Source of the DNA: an uncultured Oscillospiraceae bacterium
GTDB taxonomy: Bacteria > Bacillota > Clostridia > Oscillospirales > Oscillospiraceae
Assembly: GCA_947627325.1 (NCBI GenBank)
Contig: CANQVO010000001.1
Span: 62,001 to 126,000, forward strand
Direction of reading: 5' to 3'
Length of the DNA stretch: 64,000 nucleotides
Position numbers and translations under genes: made by a program. Below the pieces are notes generated by a model. The model worked only from the letters and a program-made list of their open reading frames with translations. It was not told where the DNA came from and did no database searches. Every line of letters starts with the position of its first letter. Position 1 is the first letter of the stretch. Positions 29,136 to 36,889 of this stretch are shown here, in pieces.

Positions 29136-29772
29136 AGCGATCCTCCTTTGGCAGGGCGGACAGGGCGATGCACACCTGGGAGGGCAGATAAAAGAGCCAC
29201 ATCCCCATGGATATCAAGGGATACGCCCCCGCCGCCAGTCCCGAGTTGACAAGGCCCACGCACAGGTCGCACCCCACGAACAAAGTCAGGCCGACGGCGA
29301 ACAGGGGCGGCCGCTCCCGCGCCCGCCAGGCCAGGGCGGTGTTGGCCAGAAGCTGGGAGAAGTACAGCCCCGCCAGCAGATCCAGCGGCGCGGTCTGTCC
29401 CAGGGCCCAAAACCCCGCCAAAACCAGCAGAGCCAGCGCCGCCCGGAGGGGCGCGCCCAGCCCGCCGCCCCGCCGCCGCAGGCGGAGAAGGTACACCGCC
29501 TGAACCGCCAAAAACACCGCCACGCCTATGGCGTACCCCCGGTCCAGCACCAGCAGGAACCAGTCGGCCACGGCGGTGAGCGCCAGGGCCGGGAACACCA
29601 GCCGGTCCCCGCCCCGGACGCAGGCCCATAGGGCAAAGGCCCCGCACAGGAGGACCCCGGCGTATTTCACCGGCACGGCGGCGAGGCCGTGCCCCGTCCC
29701 GTCCAAAAGCAGGAACGCCGCGTACAGCGCCCCCTCCGCGCACAGGAAGGCGGCCGTCACAGACCGTCTCAC
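29119..29772 (-). CDS. Polytopic membrane protein, possibly YhhN-like
   Basis: 217 residues with seven or eight hydrophobic helices packed almost end to end. The segment ALTAVADWFLLVLD, then GYAIGVAVFLAVQAVYLLRL, resembles the YhhN/TMEM86 (lysoplasmalogenase-like) family pattern of an acidic residue in a helix followed by a G-x3-F helix; this match is by eye and uncertain. It starts at GTG 29772 with a G-run 7 bases upstream. It overlaps the DUF1461 gene by 17 bases. A slightly longer frame on the same strand (29132-29797) is low-complexity Gly/Arg and is rejected. Confidence 0.65.
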   Translation of the reverse strand: MRRSVTAAFLCAEGALYAAFLLLDGTGHGLAAVPVKYAGVLLCGAFALWACVRGGDRLVFPALALTAVADWFLLVLDRGYAIGVAVFLAVQAVYLLRLRRRGGGLGAPLRAALALLVLAGFWALGQTAPLDLLAGLYFSQLLANTALAWRARERPPLFAVGLTLFVGCDLCVGLVNSGLAAGAYPLISMGMWLFYLPSQVCIALSALPKEDRCETEK

Positions 29773-29822
29773 CCGCCGTCCCCCCCTTTCCCGTCAAGCC
29801 GTCCGGCTGCCCCGGCGAACGG

Positions 29823-29850
29823 AAAAAGAGACGCCGGGGGCGTCTCTTTT
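29823..29850 (-). terminator. Terminator of the ffs-dnaX-ybaB unit
   Basis: Stem AAAGAGACGCC / GGCGTCTCTTT with 3-base GGG loop; T-rich on both sides. It directly follows the ybaB stop on the minus strand. Confidence 0.8.
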
Positions 29851-29858
29851 CCGCAAAA

Positions 29859-30206
29859 TCAGAAGGGCAGGTTGAGCCCGCCGGTGAGCTTTTGCATACT
29901 CTGGCTGGCGGCGTCCTCCGCCGCGCGCATGGCCTCGTTCACCGCGGCGATGATCAGGTCCTGGAGCATCTCCACGTCCTCCGGGTCCACCGCCTCGGGG
30001 TCGATGGTCAGCTCGGCGAGCTCCCGCTTGCCCGAGACCACGGCGGTGACCACCCCGCCGCCGGCGGTGGCGGTATAGGTGGCCTGCTCCAGTTCCTCCT
30101 GCATCCGTTGCATATCCTCTTGCATCTTCTGGGCCTTTTTGATCATGTTCATGTTGATGCCGCCGCCCATGCCGGGCACGCCGCGGCTGTTGAATCCCTT
30201 CGCCAT
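29859..30206 (-). CDS. ybaB: YbaB/EbfC nucleoid-associated protein
   Basis: 115 residues: MAKGFNSRGVPGMGGGINMN, then an amphipathic helix (KKAQKMQEDMQRMQEELEQ), the GGGVVTAVVSGKRELAELTIDP strand region and a C-terminal helix. These small dimeric proteins bind DNA and are usually encoded next to dnaX and recR. ATG 30206 is used since AAGGAG is 8 bases upstream. dnaX ends 40 bases before it. The expected recR does not follow; a terminator does. Confidence 0.93.
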   Translation of the reverse strand: MAKGFNSRGVPGMGGGINMNMIKKAQKMQEDMQRMQEELEQATYTATAGGGVVTAVVSGKRELAELTIDPEAVDPEDVEMLQDLIIAAVNEAMRAAEDAASQSMQKLTGGLNLPF

Positions 30207-30246
30207 GTTCAGCACTCCTTCCCATATCTCCGGTTCCGCCCCGGGC

Positions 30247-31944
30247 TCACTCGTCCCAGAGCTTTCCCATCTCCAGCAGATCGTCCATCCGCCCCGCGGC
30301 GGGGGCGGGGGCGGTGACCGACACCCGCACCGTCCGGCCCAGGCGGGCGGAGGCGGCCCGGGCGATGACCTCCAGGATCTCCGGCTTGTCGATCATGGCC
30401 TTGGTGACGCCCACCTTGGCCTCCAGCACCAGTTCCTCCCCCCGGAGCACTCCGTCGGTCATGGCGGAGCTGGACACGAAGGGCCACACCGCCGGGGACA
30501 GCAGGGGCTTTAGCGCGGGCAGCAGGGCCGGCCAGAGGTCCCGGTCCTCTCCCCCGCCCTCGGCGGTGGGCGGCGGGGCCGGGGTCGCCGGGACCTGGGC
30601 CTGAGCCGCCGGAGGCTGGGCCGCCGGGGCGGCCTCGGCCGGGACGGCGTCGGCGGGGCCGGGCGCGGGGGGCTCCTCCTCCCAGGGGGGCGGGGGGTCG
30701 TCCCCGCTCCACACCTCCGCCGGGGCGGGGGGCTCCGCCTCCTTGGTGGTAGAAACGGCGGCGGGCTGGGGCGCGGGGGCCGCCGGGGCGGCGGGGACGG
30801 GGTAGGCCATCATGGTCTCCAGCCGGGCCACCCGGGCGGAGAGGCCCAGGGCGCTGCCGTCCAGGCTCTCGTCCCCCAAGCGGATCAGGCAGAGCTCCGC
30901 GTCGGTGCGCTGGTTGCCGCTGAGGGGCAGGGCAGCGATGGTCTCCTGCAAAATGGTGAGCATTTGGATGAGGCGGGGGGCGGTGAGCCGCTGGGACAGG
31001 CCCCGCATGGTGGCGTCGTCATAGCCGCCGGTGAGCAGGCCCGCGCCGCCCTGGGGGGCGGTCTTGCGGACCAGCAGGTCCCGGCACAGGGCGGCCAACT
31101 CCCCCAGCATGGTCTTCACGTCCTTGCCTGCGGCGTAGAGCCGGTCCAGGTCCAGCAGGGCGGCGGCGGTGTCGCCCCCGGCCAGTTCGTCCAGGAGCCT
31201 GGCCGTCTCCAGGTTGCCCGCCATGCCCAGGGTGGCGATGATGGCCCGCTGGTCCACCACGCCGTCCAGGCTCCGGCACTGGTCCAGCAGGGACAGCGCG
31301 TCCCGCATTCCGCCGTCGGCCAGGCGGGAGAGGAGGTCGGCCCCCTCCCCGGTCAGCTGGATGCCCTCCTGCTGGGCCACCCAGGTCAGGCGCTGGGCGA
31401 TGTCCCCGGGCAGGATGCGCTTGAAGGCGAACTGCTGGCACCGGGAGCGGATGGTGGGCAGGACCTTGTGGAGCTCGGTGGTGGCGAGGATGAACATCAA
31501 ATGCTCCGGCGGCTCCTCCAGGATCTTCAGCAGGGCGTTGAAAGCGGAGGTGGAGAGCATATGGACCTCGTCGATGATGTAGACCCGCTTTTTCACGCTG
31601 CCGGGGGTGTAGACCGCCTCCTCCCGGAGGGCCCGGACGTAGTCCACGCTGTTGTTGGAGGCCGCGTCCAGTTCCAGCACGTCCAAAATGGCGCCGCTGT
31701 CCAGCCCCACGCAGGCGTCGCACTGGTTGCAGGGGTCGCCGTTCACCGGGTGGCGGCAGTTCACCGCCTTGGCCAGGATCTTGGCGCAGGTGGTCTTGCC
31801 GGTGCCCCGGGTGCCGGTGAAGAGGTAGGCGTGGCTCAGCTGGCCGGTCTCCACCTGGCGGCGGAGGGTCTGGGTGATATGGCTCTGGCCGATGACGTCA
31901 GAGAAGGTCTTGGGGCGGTATTTCCGATAGAGGGCCTGATACAT
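30247..31944 (-). CDS. dnaX: DNA polymerase III subunit gamma/tau
   Basis: 565 residues. Residues 1-10 are MYQALYRKYR; Walker A GTRGTGKT (44-51); zinc ligands Cys63, Cys72, Cys75, Cys78; Walker B DEVH; sensor SRC. A Pro/Ala/Glu-rich linker (about 375-475) leads to a C-terminal tau-like domain. It is the clamp-loader ATPase. GGAGG stands 7 bases before the ATG. The gene starts about 30 bases after the SRP RNA, so it is likely transcribed partly by read-through from the ffs promoter. No clear frameshift slippery site was noticed. Confidence 0.96.
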   Translation of the reverse strand: MYQALYRKYRPKTFSDVIGQSHITQTLRRQVETGQLSHAYLFTGTRGTGKTTCAKILAKAVNCRHPVNGDPCNQCDACVGLDSGAILDVLELDAASNNSVDYVRALREEAVYTPGSVKKRVYIIDEVHMLSTSAFNALLKILEEPPEHLMFILATTELHKVLPTIRSRCQQFAFKRILPGDIAQRLTWVAQQEGIQLTGEGADLLSRLADGGMRDALSLLDQCRSLDGVVDQRAIIATLGMAGNLETARLLDELAGGDTAAALLDLDRLYAAGKDVKTMLGELAALCRDLLVRKTAPQGGAGLLTGGYDDATMRGLSQRLTAPRLIQMLTILQETIAALPLSGNQRTDAELCLIRLGDESLDGSALGLSARVARLETMMAYPVPAAPAAPAPQPAAVSTTKEAEPPAPAEVWSGDDPPPPWEEEPPAPGPADAVPAEAAPAAQPPAAQAQVPATPAPPPTAEGGGEDRDLWPALLPALKPLLSPAVWPFVSSSAMTDGVLRGEELVLEAKVGVTKAMIDKPEILEVIARAASARLGRTVRVSVTAPAPAAGRMDDLLEMGKLWDE

Positions 31945-31977
31945 CCCATCACCTCCGGGGGTTTGAAAAATAAAACG

Positions 31978-32290
31978 TCTGGTTGCGCAGCACGGCCGCA
32001 CACCGGCCTTTGAAGCCCCAGTTATACCCGTTACCTCCACAGCCGGCTCAGGTCCGGCGCCCCCACGGCACAAGCGGTGGTCCGCTTAGTGCTGCTTGGT
32101 TCCCCACCTGACACGGTTCACGGGTCCGCCTTGCGTGGGACCGATCCATCATCGCTGCTTATGAAGGTCAGACAGCACAACTGAGGTCCGGGGGCCGGGA
32201 TTCATCCCTGCTTTAGCGGGTTGCAGGTACAGGGCACCGCTAACTCCCCGACTAGTGCGGCCTTGCTCCGCAACCAGGCGGGGTCAAGAC
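31978..32290 (-). ncRNA. ffs: Signal recognition particle RNA, large bacterial type
   Basis: About 310 nt. Conserved landmarks on the minus strand: GGGGAGTTAGCGGTGCCCTG and TACCTGCAACCCGCTA of the Alu domain near the 5' end, and the S-domain block TGTCAGGTGGGGAACCAAGC, where Ffh binds. The ends pair: TGGTTGCG near 32276-32269 with CGCAACCA near 31987-31980, and GGCCGCAC with GTGCGGCC. A TTTTATTTTT run follows the last stem. It has an Alu domain, as in Bacillus. It sits just upstream of dnaX, as in many Firmicutes. End points are accurate to about 8 bases. Confidence 0.93.
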
Positions 32291-32297
32291 TTTACCT

Positions 32298-32326
32298 ATT
32301 ATACACCACTTTTTTCAATTCCGCAA
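32298..32326 (-). promoter_or_regulatory. Promoter of the SRP RNA
   Basis: Minus-strand TTGCGG (32326-32321), 17-base spacer, TATAAT (32303-32298); predicted start near 32291. Confidence 0.75.
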
Positions 32327-32395
32327 CACTCTCTTTTCCCCACCCGCCCCTTTCGTGCAAAATCGCCCCCAGCGGCCCCCGTCCGCCGGGAGGAC

Positions 32396-32424
32396 TTGTC
32401 GAAACCAGGGCGGCGTGGTATGAT
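32396..32424 (+). promoter_or_regulatory. Promoter of the small ORF pair at 32.5 kb
   Basis: TTGTCG (32396-32401), 17-base spacer, TATGAT (32419-32424), 55 bases before the ORF. Confidence 0.6.
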
Positions 32425-32479
32425 GAGAGCAAACTATATCGGGGCTGCCTGTTATCTACATGAAGGAGGGGAAAGGAAA

Positions 32480-32659
32480 ATGGTATCGAACGACTTAGTG
32501 GACAACTTTATTCCGGGGAGCAACACAGGCAGATGCAAGGAGTGCCGGAAGTGGCGCGGGAGGTTCACCTGCGAGGTGTACCCCAGGTGGATCCCGGACA
32601 AGGCGATGGACGAGGAGTGCCCACACTTCGAGGAGAAGGAGAAGGACGGGGAAGCCTGA
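32480..32659 (+). CDS. Small four-cysteine protein, probable zinc-binding, unknown
   Basis: 59 residues starting MVSNDLVDNFIPGSNTG. It contains CKEC, then a third Cys 9 residues on (GRFTCEVYPRWIP) and a fourth before PHFEEKE. The pattern CxxC...C..P..IP...C is seen in small uncharacterised proteins of many Firmicutes that probably bind one metal ion. AGGAGG lies 10 bases upstream, and a promoter is present. Acidic C-terminus. No function is assigned. Confidence 0.65.
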   Translation: MVSNDLVDNFIPGSNTGRCKECRKWRGRFTCEVYPRWIPDKAMDEECPHFEEKEKDGEA

Positions 32660-32702
32660 CCGAGCGGTATCCTGTAAAATAGAGTCATGGAGGAAGTCAA
32701 TT

Positions 32703-32942
32703 ATGGAAATGAGGGACAATTCAGCGCGCTTAGTAGGGAGACTGACGGGCAGTATCAAGGGGACGAAGGAAGACGCCGCAGCCATAGTTTTGACGCTGGG
32801 GACGGAAGAGAACGCCCAGGAGTTTTTCACATGGTGCAAGAGTCTGACGGAGGATCCGACACCCCAGGCTTGCTTCGAGAAGGCGTGGGATCTCCGAGAG
32901 GCCAACGGACCGTGGCCGGAGGAGACGGACGAGGAAGGCTGA
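32703..32942 (+). CDS. Small acidic protein, unknown
   Basis: 79 residues: MEMRDNSARLVGRLTGSIKG, followed by an acidic helical part (GTEENAQEFFTWCKSLTED) and ending in a run of Glu/Asp. GGAGG stands 8-9 bases before the ATG. It follows the four-Cys ORF by 43 bases and is probably in the same transcript. It is not recognised, has no signal or membrane segment, and is probably a cytoplasmic soluble protein. Confidence 0.55.
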   Translation: MEMRDNSARLVGRLTGSIKGTKEDAAAIVLTLGTEENAQEFFTWCKSLTEDPTPQACFEKAWDLREANGPWPEETDEEG

Positions 32943-32953
32943 CCGGGGGGCGC

Positions 32954-32980
32954 ACGTTTGCTGGGGCGGGGGCATAGGAT
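32954..32980 (+). promoter_or_regulatory. Candidate sigma-K/sigma-E type promoter before the Cys-rich ORF
   Basis: AC (32954-32955), 17 bases, CATAGGAT (32973-32980). This fits the late mother-cell pattern AC-N16/17-CATAnnnT. It lies 53 bases before the ATG at 33034. Match by eye only. Confidence 0.35.
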
Positions 32981-33033
32981 GGGGGTGTGGAGGGCGACCT
33001 CCAACACCGAAGAGAGAGGAGGCTGACACGACC

Positions 33034-33225
33034 ATGTGCAGGCAGAACAACGGCGGCGCCTCCGGCTGCTGCTGTCACAGTTGCTGCTGCGGCGGCTGCG
33101 GCAACACGGAGACCTCCGCGCCTACCGCCACCATCTCCATGGCCGACTACGAGAGCTTCATTCTGGTCCCCACCTCTGTTTTTGACCAGGGGGATGTGGA
33201 CTGCGGGTGCGAGCGCGCCTGGTGA
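33034..33225 (+). CDS. Cysteine-rich mini-protein (10 Cys in 63 residues), unknown
   Basis: 63 residues with the cluster GCCCHSCCCGGCG at about 11-23 and DCGC near the C-terminus (Cys 2, 12-14, 17-19, 22, 57, 59). GGAGG is present but 11 bases from the ATG, longer than ideal. A terminator follows. The C-terminal half (ATISMADYESFILVPTSVF) looks like a folded or recognition segment. It could be a spore-coat-type Cys-rich protein, a metal-storage peptide or a precursor peptide; no modification enzyme is adjacent. The GC-rich Cys/Gly codons could also give such a frame by chance, so existence is only probable. Confidence 0.5.
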   Translation: MCRQNNGGASGCCCHSCCCGGCGNTETSAPTATISMADYESFILVPTSVFDQGDVDCGCERAW

Positions 33226-33279
33226 GCTCTGTCCCATCGCCGCCCCAGCGGGGGCGGCGTACTTAACGCCTCCCGCCAG

Positions 33280-33321
33280 ACAGGGGCGGCTCTCCCGTCA
33301 ACGGGGAGGGCCGTCTTTTTT
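33280..33321 (+). terminator. Terminator after the Cys-rich ORF
   Basis: Imperfect stem of about 13 bp (GGCGGCTCTCCCGT with ACGGGGAGGGCCGTC, one bulge and G-U pairs) followed by T6 at 33316-33321. Confidence 0.65.
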
Positions 33322-33325
33322 GTGG

Positions 33326-33353
33326 TTGCAAACGGCGAAAAAAATGGTATAAT
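33326..33353 (+). promoter_or_regulatory. Candidate trkA promoter, -10 box inside a palindrome
   Basis: TTGCAA (33326-33331), 16-base spacer, TATAAT (33348-33353). The -10 lies in the left arm of the perfect palindrome 33344-33378, so the opposite strand also has a TATAAT. The leader to trkA would be about 190 bases. Confidence 0.5.
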
Positions 33354-33478
33354 AGCCGCAAAGCGGCTATTATACCATTTGATGCCACCTTTGCTCCCGC
33401 CCTCCGGGCGGAACCGCAAAGGATGGCAAATGATACCATACCGCTAAAGCGGATATGGTATCATGTCCGCAAAGCGGC
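33344..33478. repeat. Cluster of palindromes with CCGC-AAA-GCGG cores
   Basis: Three related hairpins in the 320-base gap before trkA. First: perfect 16-bp arms, 33344-33359 and 33363-33378, loop AAA. Second: 33430-33464, arms of about 15 bp with one bulge, loop TAAA. Third: short core CCGCAAAGCGG at 33467-33477. Between them a further nested inverted repeat (TTTG..GCCACCTTTGC / GCAAAGGATGGCAAA) encloses CCCGCCCTCCGGGCGG. No ORF is apparent here. Confidence 0.7.
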
Positions 33479-33547
33479 AATTATACAGGACGCCCAGCAT
33501 TTGACAGAACGATACGGCGACTCCACGTGGTAAGGAGCGGAGGACAT

Positions 33548-34912
33548 ATGAACATCATCATCGTAGGCGACGGCAAGGTGGGCGCGGCGCTGGCCGCCCA
33601 ACTCTCCAGCGAGAAGCACGACGTGACCATCATCGACTCCGACCCCCAGGTGCTCAACGAGAGCGCGGAGCTGTTGGACGTGATGGCGGTGGTGGGCAAC
33701 GGGGCGGCCATGGCCACCCTCCAGGAGGCCCGGGTGGAGACCGCCGACCTGCTCATCGCCGCCACCAGCCGGGACGAGCTGAACCTGCTCACCTGCCTCA
33801 CCGCCAAAAAGCTGGGCTGCGGGCACACCATCGCCCGCATCCGCAACCCCGAGTACACCGACCAGTTAGTTGCCATGCGGGAGGAGTTGGGCCTTTCCTT
33901 GACGGTGAACCCCGAGCAGGCCGCCGCCCACGAGGCCTATCAGCTCCTCCAGTTCCCCTCCGTCCTCAAGCGGGAGTCCTTCGCCAAGGGGCGGGTGGAG
34001 ATCGTGGCCATCCCGGTGAACGACGGCTCCAACCTGGCGGACATTCCCCTCCACAAGCTCTACGAGATCGCCCGGGTGAAGGTGCTGGTGTGCGCGGTGG
34101 AGCGCCAGGGGGAGGTCCACATCCCCGGCGGCTCTTTCGTGCTCCGGGCCGGGGACACCCTCTTTGTCACCGCCGCCCTCCACGACCTGGCCCAGCTGGT
34201 CCGCAACCTGGGCCTGGTGGAACACAAGGTCAAGAGCCTTTTGATCATCGGCGGCTCCCGCATCGCCTTTTACCTGACCCAGCGGTGCCTGGACAGCGGC
34301 ATCCACGTGCGGATCCTGGAGCGGGACCACGACCGCTGTGTCCGCCTGGCCGAGACCTTCCCCAAGGCCGCCATCATCGAGGCCGACGGCTCCCGCCAGG
34401 AGGTGCTGGACGCCCAGGGCCTCACCGCCTTTGACGCGGTGATCACCCTGACGGGGATGGACGAGGAGAACGTGGTGCTCTCCATGCTGGCCCAGCACCT
34501 GGGGGTGAGCAAGGTCATCACCAAGATCAACCGGGTGGAGTACGACCAGCTCTTCCGCAAGGTGGGCCTGGGCTCCATCATCAGCCCCAAGGCCCTGTGC
34601 TGTTCCAACATCGTCCGCTACGTCCGGGCCATGTCCACCGCCAGCGGCTCGGCGGGGATCCTGGCCCTGCACACCATCGTGGACGGCAAGGTGGAGGCCC
34701 TGGAGTTCCGGGCCGACGCCAACACCCGCCACTGCGACCAGCCCCTGAAGGACGTCCCCCTGAAGGAGGGCATCCTCATCTCCTGCATCACCCACCACGG
34801 CAGCACCGTCATCCCCAAGGGCGACTCCCGCTTCCACCCCGGGGACACCCTGGTGGTGGTCACCGCCGGTGACCGGGCCATCACCGCGCTGGACGACATT
34901 TTTGCCGACTGA
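33548..34912 (+). CDS. trkA: Trk system potassium uptake regulatory protein
   Basis: 454 residues: two RCK halves, each a Rossmann NAD-binding domain (first GDGKVGAAL at 8-16; second LIIGGSRIAFYL at about 232) plus a TrkA_C domain. It forms the cytoplasmic ring that gates TrkH with NADH/ATP. GGAGG lies 5-6 bases before the ATG at 33548; the longer frame upstream crosses the palindromes and is rejected. trkH follows by 15 bases. Confidence 0.95.
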   Translation: MNIIIVGDGKVGAALAAQLSSEKHDVTIIDSDPQVLNESAELLDVMAVVGNGAAMATLQEARVETADLLIAATSRDELNLLTCLTAKKLGCGHTIARIRNPEYTDQLVAMREELGLSLTVNPEQAAAHEAYQLLQFPSVLKRESFAKGRVEIVAIPVNDGSNLADIPLHKLYEIARVKVLVCAVERQGEVHIPGGSFVLRAGDTLFVTAALHDLAQLVRNLGLVEHKVKSLLIIGGSRIAFYLTQRCLDSGIHVRILERDHDRCVRLAETFPKAAIIEADGSRQEVLDAQGLTAFDAVITLTGMDEENVVLSMLAQHLGVSKVITKINRVEYDQLFRKVGLGSIISPKALCCSNIVRYVRAMSTASGSAGILALHTIVDGKVEALEFRADANTRHCDQPLKDVPLKEGILISCITHHGSTVIPKGDSRFHPGDTLVVVTAGDRAITALDDIFAD

Positions 34913-34927
34913 GGGGGCGGGCCTGCT

Positions 34928-36379
34928 ATGAACAGAAAGATCATCGGACGGGTCCTGGGCTTTTTGCTTCTGCTGGAGTGCCTGTTCCTCTTCCCCTCCG
35001 TCATCGTCTGCGCCCTTCACGGCGAGGGCCGCGCCATGACGGCGATCCTGGCCACCATGGTCATCGCCGCCGCCGCGGGGGGCGCGCTGTGCCTGCTCTG
35101 CCGCAAGGCCGACCGGCACTTTTACGCCCGGGAGGGCTTTCTCATCACCGGCCTGGGCTGGGTGGTGCTGTCGGCGGTGGGGGCGCTCCCCTTCGTCTTC
35201 TCCGGGGAGATCCCCCACTATATCGACGCCCTCTTTGAGGTCGTCTCCGGCTTCACCACCACCGGCGCCTCCATCCTCCCGGAGGTGGAGTCCATGTCCA
35301 AGGGCCTGCTGTTCTGGCGGTCCTTTACCCACTGGCTGGGGGGCATGGGCATCCTGGTGTTTCTGCTGGCTATCGTGCCCATGGGCAAGGGGGGCTATTC
35401 CGTCCACATCCTCCGGGCGGAGAGCCCGGGGCCCAGCGTGGGCAAGCTGGTGCCCAAGCTGAGGCAGACCGCCGCCATCCTCTACGGCATCTATGTGGCC
35501 CTGACGGTGCTGGACGTGCTGTTCCTGCTGGCGGGCGGTATGTCGCTGTTTGACAGCCTCTGCACCGCCTTCGGCACCGCCGGCACCGGCGGCTTCGGGG
35601 TCAAGAACGACTCCATGGCCAGCTACTCCCCCTACCTCCAAGGCGTCTGCACCGTCTTTATGACCCTGTTCGGCATCAACTTCTCCGTCTATTTCCTGCT
35701 CCTCACCCGCCAGTTCAAGCAGGTGCTGAAAAGCGAGGAGCTGTGGGTCTACCTCTCCCTCATCCTGGGCTCCACCATCATCGTCACCCTCAACACCGTG
35801 GCCCAGTACCCCGGTTTTCGGGACGCCTTTCACCACGCGGCCTTCACCGTGGCCAGCATCATGACCACCACCGGCTTCTCCACGGTGAACTTTGACCTCT
35901 GGCCACAGCTGTCGCGAAGTATCCTGGTGGTGCTGATGGTGCTGGGCGCCTGCGCGGGCAGTACCGGGGGCGGGATCAAGACCGCCCGGCTCATCCTCAT
36001 CTTCCGCTCCCTGCGCGCCCAGGTCCGGCAGATGCTCCGGCCCAGGAGCGTCAACCTGGTCCAGGTGGAGGGCCGCACCGTCCCCGACGAGACCATCCGG
36101 GGGGTGTACGCCTACCTGTCCGCCTACTGCGTCATCGCCATCCTCTCGGTGCTGGTCCTGGCCCTGGACAACCTGCCCATGGAGACCAATCTCACCGGGA
36201 TGCTGGCCTGTCTGAACAACATCGGCCCCGGCCTGCAGCTGGTGGGGCCCACCAGCAACTTCTCCGTGTTCTCCTCTCTCTCCAAGGGGGTGCTGATGCT
36301 GGATATGCTCTTTGGGCGGCTGGAGATCTTCCCCCTGCTGGCCCTCTTCAGCCCCGCCGCCTGGAAAAAGACCATGTGA
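34928..36379 (+). CDS. trkH: Trk potassium transporter membrane subunit
   Basis: 483 residues with about ten membrane helices and the repeated selectivity-filter motifs of the SKT family: GFTTTGAS, GTAGTGGFG, TTTGFSTVN, and a last degenerate one NNIGPGL. The GACAGSTGGGIK element is also typical. It conducts potassium, controlled by TrkA encoded just before. The pair is closed by a strong terminator. Confidence 0.95.
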   Translation: MNRKIIGRVLGFLLLLECLFLFPSVIVCALHGEGRAMTAILATMVIAAAAGGALCLLCRKADRHFYAREGFLITGLGWVVLSAVGALPFVFSGEIPHYIDALFEVVSGFTTTGASILPEVESMSKGLLFWRSFTHWLGGMGILVFLLAIVPMGKGGYSVHILRAESPGPSVGKLVPKLRQTAAILYGIYVALTVLDVLFLLAGGMSLFDSLCTAFGTAGTGGFGVKNDSMASYSPYLQGVCTVFMTLFGINFSVYFLLLTRQFKQVLKSEELWVYLSLILGSTIIVTLNTVAQYPGFRDAFHHAAFTVASIMTTTGFSTVNFDLWPQLSRSILVVLMVLGACAGSTGGGIKTARLILIFRSLRAQVRQMLRPRSVNLVQVEGRTVPDETIRGVYAYLSAYCVIAILSVLVLALDNLPMETNLTGMLACLNNIGPGLQLVGPTSNFSVFSSLSKGVLMLDMLFGRLEIFPLLALFSPAAWKKTM

Positions 36380-36405
36380 CGAAAAAACACGGACCCGCGG
36401 CAAGC

Positions 36406-36440
36406 AAAAGACGACAGGCACAGTGCCTGTCGTCTTTTTT
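36406..36440. terminator. Bidirectional terminator between trkAH and cdd
   Basis: Stem AAAAGACGACAGGCAC / GTGCCTGTCGTCTTTT (near-perfect) plus T6. Confidence 0.9.
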
Positions 36441-36474
36441 GCGTCGTTTTTGAGAAGGGCCGCTCCGCGGGCCC

Positions 36475-36879
36475 TCAGGGCGCGGGGATCAGCGAGGTCG
36501 GGCCGAAGCCGTAGGGCAGGAGCTGTTTCAGGGGCAGGGCCACGTAGTCCCCGTCCCCCCGGGCCACCAGCACCGTCAGCTCCGGGCAGAACTCAAAGAG
36601 CATCTGCCGGCACGCCCCGCAGGGCCAGCAGTAGTCGGCGCCGTTCCCCGCCACGGCCAGGACGGACCAGTCGTCCCGGTGCCCCTCGCTCACCGCCTTC
36701 ACCAGGGCCACCCGCTCGGCGCAGAGGGTGGAGCCGTAGGCGGCGTTTTCCACGTTACAGCCGGTGAACACGCTGCCGTCCGCGCACAGCAGGGCGGCGC
36801 CCACGGGGAATTGGGAGTAGGGGACGTAGGCGCGCTCCAGCATGGAGAAGGCCAGCTCTACCAGTTGGTCATGGCTCAT
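36475..36879 (-). CDS. cdd: Cytidine deaminase
   Basis: 134 residues, the homotetrameric class. Motifs: YVPYSQFPVGAALL, GCNVENAAYGSTLCAER with the zinc-binding Cys and catalytic Glu, and PCGACRQ with the other two zinc Cys. It deaminates cytidine and deoxycytidine in pyrimidine salvage. It starts 10 bases after the end of the deacetylase gene, so the two share a transcript. Confidence 0.95.
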   Translation of the reverse strand: MSHDQLVELAFSMLERAYVPYSQFPVGAALLCADGSVFTGCNVENAAYGSTLCAERVALVKAVSEGHRDDWSVLAVAGNGADYCWPCGACRQMLFEFCPELTVLVARGDGDYVALPLKQLLPYGFGPTSLIPAP

Positions 36880-36889
36880 AGGCTCCTCC

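Noticed and set aside
33344-33478. Possible CRISPR array from repeated CCGC-AAA-GCGG units
   Set aside because: Only three units, of unequal length, palindromic and without spacers of regular size; no cas genes in the window.
33866-36421. An 851-codon minus-strand frame across trkA-trkH
   Set aside because: Antisense shadow of two well-recognised genes, low-complexity His/Gly/Gln-rich, no ribosome site.
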